Below, one piece after another: positions 47,804 to 55,129 of a stretch of 64,000 nt of DNA. The position numbers and the translations under genes were made by a program. Under the pieces are notes generated by a model that saw only the letters and a program-made list of their open reading frames with translations, did not search any database and was not told where the DNA came from. Source of the stretch: Gp6-AA40 sp963723495. Its GTDB lineage: Bacteria; Acidobacteriota; Vicinamibacteria; Vicinamibacterales; UBA2999. The stretch spans positions 558,001 to 622,000 of the forward strand of contig CAVRQR010000009.1 of assembly GCA_963723495.1 (NCBI GenBank), written 5' to 3'. Positions within the stretch are counted from its first letter, which is position 1. Each line of letters begins with the position of its first letter.

Positions 47804-48202
47804 TTATTTCGCGGGCGCAGCGGGTGCTGGCGCCGGGCCGGCAGCGGTCAGCTCCTTGCCGTCAGCCAGCACGATTCTCTGCACGTTACCAACCTTGGCT
47901 CCATTCTTGGCGGCGAAGACGTAGAGGGTGACCTCGTCTCCCTCTTTCAGCGATCGCCTGGTCCAGCCCCGCTCGAGCATGACCTGCGGCGGCTCCGTGG
48001 CGGCGATCCAATGGGAGACGGTTCCTTTTTCGTCTGTCACATCGAAATAGATCTGATTGTGGGGATTGGTCCACTCGAACTTCGTGATCGTGCCCTTGAG
48101 CATCACCGGCTTGGCCATGTCGTACACGTTGGCGGCGCCGTGATGCGCGAGGAGGGGGCCGGAGAGGACAAGACACCACATGGCGACGAGAATCTTCTTC
48201 AC
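47804..48202 (-). CDS. DUF6152 family protein
   Basis: The 132-residue product has a short signal peptide (KKILVAMWCLVLSGPLLAHH). Its mature part starts with the HHGAANVYD motif and has VMLKGTITKFEWTNPHNQIYFDV, the hallmark of DUF6152, an OB-like beta-barrel. A low-complexity Ala/Pro tail ends the protein. The conserved His pair directly after the cleavage site suggests metal binding (inference). It is co-oriented with the downstream paralog-family gene at 46973-47779, forming a two-gene unit. Confidence 0.83.
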   Translation of the reverse strand: MKKILVAMWCLVLSGPLLAHHGAANVYDMAKPVMLKGTITKFEWTNPHNQIYFDVTDEKGTVSHWIAATEPPQVMLERGWTRRSLKEGDEVTLYVFAAKNGAKVGNVQRIVLADGKELTAAGPAPAPAAPAK

Positions 48203-48304
48203 ACCATTCCTCCTGACGTGGAAATTGGCGCAGTGCTCCGGTGGAACGGTCGACTTCGGCGTATTATCCGCCCGTGCCGGTTAGATGGGAAGCGGTCAGG
48301 TCCC

Positions 48305-48444
48305 GAGCCGGCTTGACCGCCTGGGTTGTTGACGAATGAGGTACGTTTCCCCGGTCAAGCCGGCTCGCCCCGCGAAGCGGGGCAAAGAGACGCTGCGATT
48401 AGCGAGGCGGAGCCACATGCTTTCGGTCAGGGGCGGAGCCTCGC
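48305..48444. repeat. cluster of three inverted repeats upstream of 48461
   Basis: GAGCCGGCTTGACCG at 48305-48319 is the exact reverse complement of 48352-48366. GCCCCGC-GAA-GCGGGGC at 48367-48383 is a perfect hairpin. GCGAGGCGGAGCC at 48402-48414 pairs imperfectly with 48432-48444. All lie in the leader of the gene starting at 48461. They may be a dispersed element or leader structures. The remaining intergenic part, 48203-48304, shows nothing else. Confidence 0.6.
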
Positions 48445-48460
48445 TCAAGAGGAGGCGGAC

Positions 48461-49276
48461 ATGAAATGGTCGTCTGTCGCGGCGGTGTCGGCCATCACCC
48501 TTGTGCTGTCGCAGTCGCTGTTTGCCCAGTGGCCGCTCCACCCGTTTGGAATCCCGAAGGGTCCAGATGGGAAGCCGAACCTGAGCGCACCTGCCCCGCG
48601 CACCGCTGATGGCAAGCCGGATTTTTCAGGGATCTGGTATGCGACGGCCGGAGCGGGGAGGTCAGAACCTGGCCGGCCTCCGCTCGCGACGTTCGGCAAC
48701 ATCGGTGCCGGCTTCCCGGAGGGCCCGCCCTTTCAGCCGTGGGCGGCCGAGCTCCAGCGGAAGCGGAGAGCCGAAGATGGCCTGAACAACCCTGACGGGC
48801 TCTGCAAGCCGCAGGGCCCGTTGCAGTATCACCTCGACCCACAGCCGCGAAAGGTCGTTCAGACGCCGACACAGATTCTCCTCATTTTCGAGTCGAACTA
48901 CGGCCTTCGCACGATTTATCTCGACGGCCGAAGGCTGCCACCGCAGGGTGAGCCGCAGCCCTTCTGGCATGGGTACTCCGTCGGACGATGGGAGGGCGAC
49001 ACCCTGGTCGTCGAGTCGAACAACTTTCACGACGATGGATGGCTCGATAGCCGCGGCAGCCCGTACACGGAATCACTGAAGCTGACGGAGCGATTCCGGC
49101 GCATCAACTACGGGCAGCTGGAAATCGAAGTGACGATCGACGACCCGAAGGCGTACACGAAGCCGTTTACCGTTCGAGTCGAGCAGCAGATCTCGGCAAA
49201 CGGTGAAGAGCTGATCGAGTTCATCTGTCATGAGAACCAGATGTTCCTCAAGCTGACAGGGAGAGAACGCCGGTAG
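48461..49276 (+). CDS. secreted acidobacterial protein of unknown function (paralog family, copy 4)
   Basis: ATG 48461 follows GAGGAGG. The 271-residue product has a signal peptide (VAAVSAITLVLSQSLFAQ). Its core reads ADGKPDFSGIWYATAG, PPFQPWAAELQRKRRAED, LDPQPRKVVQTP, HGYSVGRWEGDTLVVESNNF, DGWLDSRGSPYTESLKLTE and TIDDPKAYTKPFT. It is nearly collinear with copy 1 at 11856-12683. The function is unknown; a secreted beta-rich ligand-binding protein is a reasonable guess. Confidence 0.77.
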   Translation: MKWSSVAAVSAITLVLSQSLFAQWPLHPFGIPKGPDGKPNLSAPAPRTADGKPDFSGIWYATAGAGRSEPGRPPLATFGNIGAGFPEGPPFQPWAAELQRKRRAEDGLNNPDGLCKPQGPLQYHLDPQPRKVVQTPTQILLIFESNYGLRTIYLDGRRLPPQGEPQPFWHGYSVGRWEGDTLVVESNNFHDDGWLDSRGSPYTESLKLTERFRRINYGQLEIEVTIDDPKAYTKPFTVRVEQQISANGEELIEFICHENQMFLKLTGRERR

Positions 49277-49315
49277 CACCAGGGACACGAGGATTCATTC
49301 AGGGACACGAACGGG

Positions 49316-49882
49316 ATGCCTGTTGCGGTCGTTGTGCGAGTCGGCGGTGGATTACTGGCAGGGGTCGAACACTTCGAGGCCGTGCTGGCTGAGATCTCTG
49401 AAGCAAGCCGACGTGTCCCGCTGCTCGTCGTTCCGGGCGGCGGGCCGTTCGCCGATGCCGTGCGCGAAGTCGATGACCTTCTCAGCCTTCCGGACGAAGC
49501 CACGCATTGGATGGCGGTGCTGGCAATGGACCAGTACGCGCATCTCATCGCCTCGCGTTTGCCAGCCAGCAGGCTGGTTATGCGATCCAACGACATCGAA
49601 GCGGCGCTGAACGAACGACGTATTCCTGTTCTCGCGCCGTATCGATGGTTGCGCGAAGCCGACCCCCTCCCGCACTCATGGGATGTGACCAGCGATAGCA
49701 TCGCGGCGTGGCTCGCCGGCCAGCTGGGAGTCAGGCTTCTTGTCCTCATCAAACCGCACAGTGCCTCTGGGCTGAATCTCGTGGATCCCTATTTCTCACG
49801 TGCCTTACCGGCCGGCGTCGCGCACGTCATCCTTCCCGCTGATCGGATCGGGGAATTACGGAAAGTCGTGAGTGCTGTATGA
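49316..49882 (+). CDS. mfnE: amino-acid-kinase-fold protein, MfnE-like
   Basis: ATG 49316 opens a 188-residue protein with the amino acid kinase fold: VVVRVGGGLLAGVEHFE (phosphate loop near residue 10), PLLVVPGGGPFADAVREVDD, LPDEATHWMAVLAMDQYAHL, WDVTSDSIAAWLAGQLG (substrate Asp region) and LLVLIKPHSASGLNLVDPYF. The closest role is archaeal MfnE, which phosphorylates the aminomethyl-furan phosphate in methanofuran synthesis (EC 2.7.4.31). The facing gene encodes MfnB, an earlier enzyme of the same route, which supports the call. Bacterial H4MPT clusters carry a similar kinase. The last 56 bases overlap the end of mfnB on the other strand. Confidence 0.78.
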   Translation: MPVAVVVRVGGGLLAGVEHFEAVLAEISEASRRVPLLVVPGGGPFADAVREVDDLLSLPDEATHWMAVLAMDQYAHLIASRLPASRLVMRSNDIEAALNERRIPVLAPYRWLREADPLPHSWDVTSDSIAAWLAGQLGVRLLVLIKPHSASGLNLVDPYFSRALPAGVAHVILPADRIGELRKVVSAV

Positions 49883-50576
49883 GCGCTCGCACCTTTGCTT
49901 CGACAACTCGGCTCGTTCGACCGTCATCACAGGCCGCGCCGCGGACGCCGACGATGTCTGCACCCGTAGCAGAGACAAACGGGAGATCGTCCACGGTCAC
50001 CTTGCCGGCGAGAGCGACGGTCAAGGCCCGGTCGTGCGCCATCGCGACCCACGCCGCAAGCTTCTCGAGCGAAACAAGCCGGGACAGACCCGGACCTTCC
50101 TTGTCCGCCGTGTCCAGCAGGACGCCGCTCGCGCCGGCGTCGGCGGCAGCGTCGACCAGTGCCGATTTCTTCAGGGACGTCGTGCCGCCGGTGTCGGCGT
50201 AGGCCACGGCCACCACGCCACAGCGCGTGGAATTGGTGGCTCGCACTCCGCGAACAGCGGCCGTGATGAGTCGTCCGACGCGCGCCGCGCAGGTAATACC
50301 CGCAAATCCGATCTTCACGAAGCCGACACCCGTTGCCGCGTACTCGTGTGCCACGCGCTCGACGGTGGCCTCGTCGTCAGCATCACCAAGAGCCGCGGAC
50401 ACCGGTCGGCAACCGGCAACGGCCATGTGTATCTGACGGAGTGTCGACAGCGACACCGCACCAAGCGGGCCCTGCTCGGGATCCTTGGCGTCGATCAGGT
50501 CGGCGCCGCCATTGATGGCGTCTCGAGCCTCGGTGGCGTTGGCCACACTGACCAGCAGCTGTATCGGCCTGCTCAT
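49827..50576 (-). CDS. mfnB: (5-formylfuran-3-yl)methyl phosphate synthase
   Basis: ATG 50576 overlaps the stop of the upstream serine hydrolase gene by four bases. The 249-residue TIM-barrel protein begins IQLLVSVANATEARDAINGG and carries ADLIDAKDPEQGPLGAV with the conserved Lys, GVGFVKIGFAG with a second Lys, CGVVAVAYADTGG, GVLLDTADKEG, TVALAGKVTVDDLPF and ADIVGVRGAACDDGRTS. These match MfnB (EC 4.2.3.153), which joins two glyceraldehyde-3-phosphate units to the furan of methanofuran. No frameshift is present. It is strong evidence for a methanofuran-type carrier in this organism. Confidence 0.92.
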   Translation of the reverse strand: MSRPIQLLVSVANATEARDAINGGADLIDAKDPEQGPLGAVSLSTLRQIHMAVAGCRPVSAALGDADDEATVERVAHEYAATGVGFVKIGFAGITCAARVGRLITAAVRGVRATNSTRCGVVAVAYADTGGTTSLKKSALVDAAADAGASGVLLDTADKEGPGLSRLVSLEKLAAWVAMAHDRALTVALAGKVTVDDLPFVSATGADIVGVRGAACDDGRTSRVVEAKVRALIQHSRLSVIPRSDQREG

Positions 50577-51611
50577 TCCGCCGACGCCGCGACCGACAGG
50601 GGTGCAATGATGAGATCCTCGACGAGCTCGAAGAGCGTTCGTCGATGCGTGCGGCGATCTTCCGCCACGGTCGGCGCCGATGTGGTGACGACGACCAGGT
50701 CGAGGTCTGGTACGAGGATGATGTACTGGCCACCGAAGCCCCAGGCAAAGTAAGCCTGATGTCCGGCAAGCTCACGCATCCACCATCCGTAGCCGTATCG
50801 CTGACCGCTGATCCTGGAGAACCCGCGCGGCACGAATGACCGCTCGATCCATTTCTCCGAGATCACCTGACGATCGTTGATGCGTCCGTCTCGGAGGTAC
50901 AGCTCGCCGAACGTCAGCATCTGCCGCGGCGTCATCAGCATGTCGTTCCCGCCGAAATAGATCCCCTGCGGATCCTGAGGCCAGCGGGGCAGGGTGAAGC
51001 CGAGCGGCTTCGCCAATGCGTCCTGCGCGAACTGCCAGGTGCTCGTCTTGGTCGCCTTCGTGAGGATCGCGGACAACAGGTGCGTGTTGCCGGTGCTGTA
51101 CTCCATCTCGGCGCCGGGCATGGCGAAGAGCGGTTTCGCCAGCGCATGCTGCACCCAGTTGCCGCTCTGCACCCACCTGCCGTAGTTGCGGTTGCTCGTC
51201 GACTCGAGCCCCGAACGCATCGTGAGCAGGTCTTCGATCGTGATGCGCTGCTTGCGCTCGTCGTGGTCCTTTTCGATCTCCGGGAAGTAGGTGCGGATCG
51301 GCGTTTCTGTGCCCGGCACCAGTCCGCGCTCGATGGCCACGCCGACGAGGGCCGAGATGATGCTCTTGGAGACGGATTTGACGTTGGCAGCTCGAGCCGC
51401 GCGCGTGCCATTGAAGTAGCGCTCGAGGACAACCTCGCCACGCCAGCTCACGAGCATGCTATGAAGACGGGGCAATTCGCTGGCGGCCTTTTCTGCCTCC
51501 GCGAATCTTCCAGGTTGCGGCGCCGGGCGGTTTGTCGAGGTCTGCTGCGCGTGGACGCCCGTCACGACAAGCGTCACGACGAGACAGGCGAGCGACGGCG
51601 TCCTTTTCCAC
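50573..51611 (-). CDS. secreted serine hydrolase, beta-lactamase fold
   Basis: The body has LPRLHSMLVSWRGEVVLERYF, the SxxK motif in NVKSVSKSIISALVGVA, ITIEDLLTMRSGLESTSN, a Tyr motif in EMEYSTGNTHLLS, and a late GYGWWMRELAGHQAYFAWGFGGQ split by the HxG-like GFGGQ. It is a class C beta-lactamase-like enzyme of about 340 residues. The signal peptide is visible (SLACLVVTLVVTGVHAQ), but no good start codon lies in frame. GTG 51611 would be right if one base were removed, and a heptamer repeat begins two bases upstream of it. The end overlaps the mfnB start (ATGA). Confidence 0.75.
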
Positions 51612-51612
51612 C

Positions 51613-51726
51613 AGTTCCGCGTTCCGGGTTCCAGGTTCCACGTTCGTGTTCGGAGTTCCGGACCGCGAACCTTGAACACGAACGTTGAACACGAACTCGG
51701 AACCCGGAACTTGGAACATGGAACCG
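51613..51726. repeat. inverted 7-nt array (GGTTCCR type)
   Basis: Heptamers AGTTCCG, CGTTCCG, GGTTCCA, GGTTCCA, CGTTCGT and AGTTCCG run through 51613-51660. GAACAC, GGAACCC, GGAACTT, GGAACAT and related units at 51667-51726 are their reverse complement. The array separates the serine hydrolase start from the plus-strand gene at 51792 and probably displaced or obscures that hydrolase's promoter. Confidence 0.75.
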
Positions 51727-51791
51727 TACGACCCACACCGTAGTCTGTCTCAGATCTGGTGTAGATTTCACGGCAAAGAAAGAGAGGACGT

Positions 51792-52838
51792 ATGGGGTGT
51801 GATCGGCGGACGTTCCTGGCAGCGACGATTGGAGCGGCGGCAGCGCGTGCCGTGACACATGCGCAGGCTCCGCAACAGGTGTCGCCGGTGCCGACGCCAC
51901 GCGACTGGTCCAGACTCGAGCCGATTGCATACCCCGATCCGGACATCGTGGCGCTCGACCCACGTTTCCGCCAATACATAATCTTCAACACGTCAATCAA
52001 GCGACACCACATCGGCACGCAGTGGGCCGAGGGGCCCGCGTGGAACGGCGTCGGTCGGTACCTCGTGTGGAGCGACATCCCCAACAACGTTCAGATGCGC
52101 TGGATCGAAGAAGACGGCCATGTGACGACGTTCAGGAATCCGGCCGGGTACAGCAACGGAAACACGTTCGACTACGAGGGCCGGCAGCTTTCGTGCGAGC
52201 ACGGCGGCCGGCGGGTGGTGCGGTACCAGCCGAACGGGACCGTCACCACGATCGCCGAACGCTTCGACGGCAAACGCCTCAACTCTCCGAACGACGTTGT
52301 CGTCAATCCCGACCGCAGCATCTGGTTCACCGATCCGTTCTACGGCATTCGTGGCAACTACGAGGGGTTCAAGGCGCAGCAGGAGTCGAAGGAGTCCGTG
52401 TATCGCGTCGATGGGCAAACCGGCCAGATCGCCAAGGTCACCGACGAAGTCGGTCAGCCGAATGGCTTGTGCTTCTCGCCCGACTACAAGCAGCTCTATG
52501 TCGCCGATACCGGGATGCCTCGAGAGATCAAAGTGTGGGACGTCGATGGCGGCCGGCTGCGCAACGGCCGGCGCTTCGTGCAGTTCGATATCCCCGGGAC
52601 AAGTGCGCCCTCGGCTGCGGACGGGATTCGTTGCGATGCCGATGGCAACATCTGGGCGGGCGCACGGCCCGGCGTGCAGGTCTTTGCGCCCAATGGCGAC
52701 CGCATTGGCATGATTCGCCTTCCCGAAACGTGCGCGAACGTCTGCTTCGGCGGCGCGAGGCGGAATCGCCTCTTCATGACCGCGAGCCAGTCTCTCTATA
52801 GCGTTTACGTGGAGACGGTCGGGGCTCACATCGCGTAA
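51792..52838 (+). CDS. SMP-30/gluconolactonase-like protein
   Basis: ATG 51792 follows AGAGAGGACGT. A twin-arginine-like start (CDRRTFLAATIGAAAARAVTH) leads a 348-residue six-bladed propeller. The metal and catalytic positions of the SMP-30 family can be seen: Glu in TQWAEGPAWNG, Asn in RLNSPNDVVVNPD, Asn in VGQPNGLCFSPD, and Asp in SAADGIRCDADG. The family hydrolyses aldonolactones with a divalent metal. As an exported copy it would follow periplasmic PQQ sugar oxidation. It is a single gene flanked by repeats on both sides. Confidence 0.84.
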   Translation: MGCDRRTFLAATIGAAAARAVTHAQAPQQVSPVPTPRDWSRLEPIAYPDPDIVALDPRFRQYIIFNTSIKRHHIGTQWAEGPAWNGVGRYLVWSDIPNNVQMRWIEEDGHVTTFRNPAGYSNGNTFDYEGRQLSCEHGGRRVVRYQPNGTVTTIAERFDGKRLNSPNDVVVNPDRSIWFTDPFYGIRGNYEGFKAQQESKESVYRVDGQTGQIAKVTDEVGQPNGLCFSPDYKQLYVADTGMPREIKVWDVDGGRLRNGRRFVQFDIPGTSAPSAADGIRCDADGNIWAGARPGVQVFAPNGDRIGMIRLPETCANVCFGGARRNRLFMTASQSLYSVYVETVGAHIA

Positions 52839-52851
52839 ACAGGCGCGTAGC

Positions 52852-52871
52852 GTCGGGTCTGAAGACCCGAC
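52852..52871. terminator. GTCGGGTCT/AGACCCGAC hairpin
   Basis: A perfect nine-base-pair stem with a two-base loop lies 13 bases after the SMP-30 gene stop and 15 bases before the convergent monooxygenase stop at 52886. It is likely a shared terminator and a member of the GGGTCT hairpin group. Confidence 0.6.
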
Positions 52872-52885
52872 CCTCTACGACGCTG

Positions 52886-54029
52886 TCACGACTGCATCAA
52901 CGTCTTTGCCTGGTTGATTGCCATCGATGCGGGCATCAGGCTCATCGCGCGATTGCGGATCCAGGCCACAACGGGATGGCTCCACTGCGCGACGGCTCCA
53001 AACCACCGTGATGCGCGGACGATGCCGTTGGCGCGTGCGACGCGGCGCTCCTCGTAGCGCGCGAGCGCGTCTTCGAGTGTTGGCGCGGACGACGCCAGGC
53101 ATGCGTCGAGCACGACCGCATCTTCAATCGCCTGACCGGCGCCTTGTCCGAGATTGGGCGTCATCGGGTGAGCGGCGTCGCCGAGCAACACCACGCGTCC
53201 CGAATGCCACCGAGTGATCGGGTCGCGGTCACAGATGTCTGTACAGTTACGATGCGATCAGGCGGCGTGGCCTCGATGATCGCCGCGATCGGCGCGTGCC
53301 ACGATCCGAACCGCGAGTGGAGCTCACGACGTACATGTCCACGTCTCGACCGTTGGGCGCTGCATCGGCCACAGCGAACCAGTAAATCTCCCCGAAGCCT
53401 ATCGGAACGATACCGAATCGCTCGCCACGGCCCCAACTCTCGGTCGTGCGATCGGGCACCGCGACCGAGCCGGTCGGTGTCACACCGCGCCAACTCGTGT
53501 AGCCCGAATATACGGGAGCCTGCCTCCCGAGGAGTTGAGCTCGGACGTTCGAGTGCAGGCCGTCAGCACCAACAAGGAGTTCGGCCGCCACGCGCTGACC
53601 GTCCGCCAGGGTCACGTGCACCGAGGAGTCGTCCCGCTCGAACGAGGTCACCTCCGCGCCGGCCGTGACGACGCCCGGCCCGACGGCGTCGAGCAGAATC
53701 TGATGAAGGCGGGCTCGATGCAGGGCTACGAGCGATGCACCCATCGCCTGGTACACCTCGGTCAGATCGACTTCGGCACCCAGCTGCCGCCCTCGTGAGT
53801 CAAGAATGGCGGTTCGGGCGACCACCATGCCGCCGTCGGTAACCGCGCCGCCAAGTCGAAGCGTCTGAAGCGCCTTTACGCCGTTGGCGGGCAGCGCAAT
53901 GCCGGCACCCACCGCTGCGAACGTGCGCGCTCGTTCGAACACTCTCACCCTGATACCACGACGGCGCAGCGCGACGGCGAGCGTCAGGCCGCCAATCCCG
54001 GCGCCGGCAATGACCACATCGGACACCAT
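52886..54029 (-). CDS. FAD-dependent aromatic monooxygenase (two frameshifts)
   Basis: ATG 54029 begins MVSDVVIAGAGIGGLTLAVAL, the GxGxxG dinucleotide fold. Then come RVRVFERA, the DG motif in ELLVGADGLHSNVRAQL, and GYTSWRGVTP. Shifts near 53320 and 53215 join RFGSWHAPIAAIIEATPPDR and the second FAD motif GDAAHPMTPNLGQGAGQAIEDA. The end is at 52886. This is the salicylate-hydroxylase/UbiH-type class A flavoprotein family, about 380 residues. The aromatic substrate is unknown. The next element upstream is a 248-bp repeat. Confidence 0.84.
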
Positions 54030-54078
54030 GCTGCCTATCGTACGTTGCGTTGAGCGGCTAGTCCTCACTGGAGGTTGC

Positions 54079-54326
54079 GAAGACACGAATCGCCGCGGAG
54101 GCACGGAGACGCGGAGGCAAGAGGGTGGGGTGGGGTCGCCGGCGTTTGGCCGGCGACTGGATCGAGCGGCGCCCAGCGCGCAAACACATCTTATCGCTCG
54201 AGAGTGCTTGCGCGCAGGGCTCCGCTCAATCCCCATCCGCGCTACGCGCGGACCCACCCCACCTCTCCGTGCCACCGTGCCTTCGTGTCGACCCGTGCCC
54301 TTCGCTCCCTTCGTTCCCTCAGTCGG
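54079..54326. repeat. 248-bp direct repeat, left copy
   Basis: The copy begins GAAGACACG and ends CTCAGTCGG. It is nearly identical (a handful of differences) to 54861-55109 in the same orientation. It contains octamers CGCGGAGG, CACGGAGA and CGCGGAGG at 54094-54117, a hairpin TCGCCGGC-GTTT-GGCCGGCGA, an inverted GTGGGG pair, and 9-nt CTTCGTTCC-like units at its right end. It lies between the monooxygenase and the GxxExxY gene. The segment 54327-54447 has nothing else that I can assign. Confidence 0.9.
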
Positions 54327-54447
54327 CGCGTTTCGGTTTAGTCGTACTCCGTGCTGATTTCGTAGCGCATTAGCTTCATCATCAGGAGCGAGCCCGACAT
54401 GATTCCTCGACCCATGTGAGGGGTGCGACGTTTGCATTGAGGATTGC

Positions 54448-54850
54448 ATGTTGGTTGAAGGAGCTTTTGCTGCCACGACACACGAAATCCTGGCAGCGGC
54501 GATCGAGGTGCACAAGACACTTGGACCGGGTTTGCTGGAGTCGACCTATTCGGTCCTGCCTGCGATTCGAGTTGTCAGCGCGCAAGCTTCGATATGTGAG
54601 CCAGCACTCAATCCCCATTGTGTACAAGGGCATACCGCTCGACTCGAGCTATCGAGTGGACTTGATTGTCGAGGATTGCGTAATCGTCGAAGTGAAATCA
54701 GTGAAAGAGATACTGCCTGTCCATCAGGCGCAGCTCCTGACATATCTGAAATTGACAGGATGTCCTGTCGGTCTGCTGCTCAACTTCAATGAGCCGAGGT
54801 TGATGGATGGGGTGAAGCGGCTGCTCAACACTCGTCGCTCGACGAGTTAA
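54448..54850 (+). CDS. GxxExxY protein, PD-(D/E)XK nuclease superfamily (one frameshift)
   Basis: ATG 54448 opens LVEGAFAATTHEILAAAIEVHKT, then LGPGLLESTY, the G-x-x-E-x-x-Y signature that names the family. A one-base shift near 54555 leads to FELSARKLRYVSQ, IPIVYKGIPLDSSYRVDLIV, the nuclease core DLIVEDCVIVEVKSV (Asp, then E-x-K), and VHQAQLLTYLKLTGCPVGLL. After correction it is about 130 residues, full length. GxxExxY proteins are predicted nucleases of unknown role. This one lies exactly between two direct repeats, suggesting it belongs to a mobile or repeat-linked unit. Confidence 0.85.
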
Positions 54851-54860
54851 CGGAGCTGCC

Positions 54861-55109
54861 GAAGACACGGATCGCCGCGGAGGCACGGAGACGCGGAGGC
54901 AAGAAGGTGGGGTGGGGTCGCCGGCGTTTGGCCGGCGACTGGGATCGAGCGGCGCCCAGCGCGCAAACACATCTTATCGCTCGAGAGTGCTTGCGTGCAG
55001 GGCTCCGCTCAATCCCCATCCGCGCTACGCGCGGACCCACCCCACCTCTCCGTGCCACCGTGCCTTCGTGTCGACCCGTGCCCTTCGCTCCCTTCGTTCC
55101 CTCAGTCGG
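54861..55109. repeat. 249-bp direct repeat, right copy
   Basis: This is the second copy of the 54079-54326 element, starting 11 bases after the GxxExxY stop. Differences are single bases, for example GGATCG instead of GAATCG, and one extra G near 54943. It ends 21 bases before the stop of the spermidine-synthase fusion. Confidence 0.9.
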
Positions 55110-55129
55110 GCTTCCGCCCGCTCCGTCGC

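Noticed and set aside
50573..52087. A 504-residue serine hydrolase starting at 52087.
   Set aside because: The upstream part overlaps the heptamer array and the divergent SMP-30 gene; the signal peptide begins only near 51600.
54416..54850. A single uninterrupted gene starting at 54416.
   Set aside because: The first part of that frame carries no family motif; the GxxExxY N-terminus lies in the frame starting at 54448 and joins it after one base shift.
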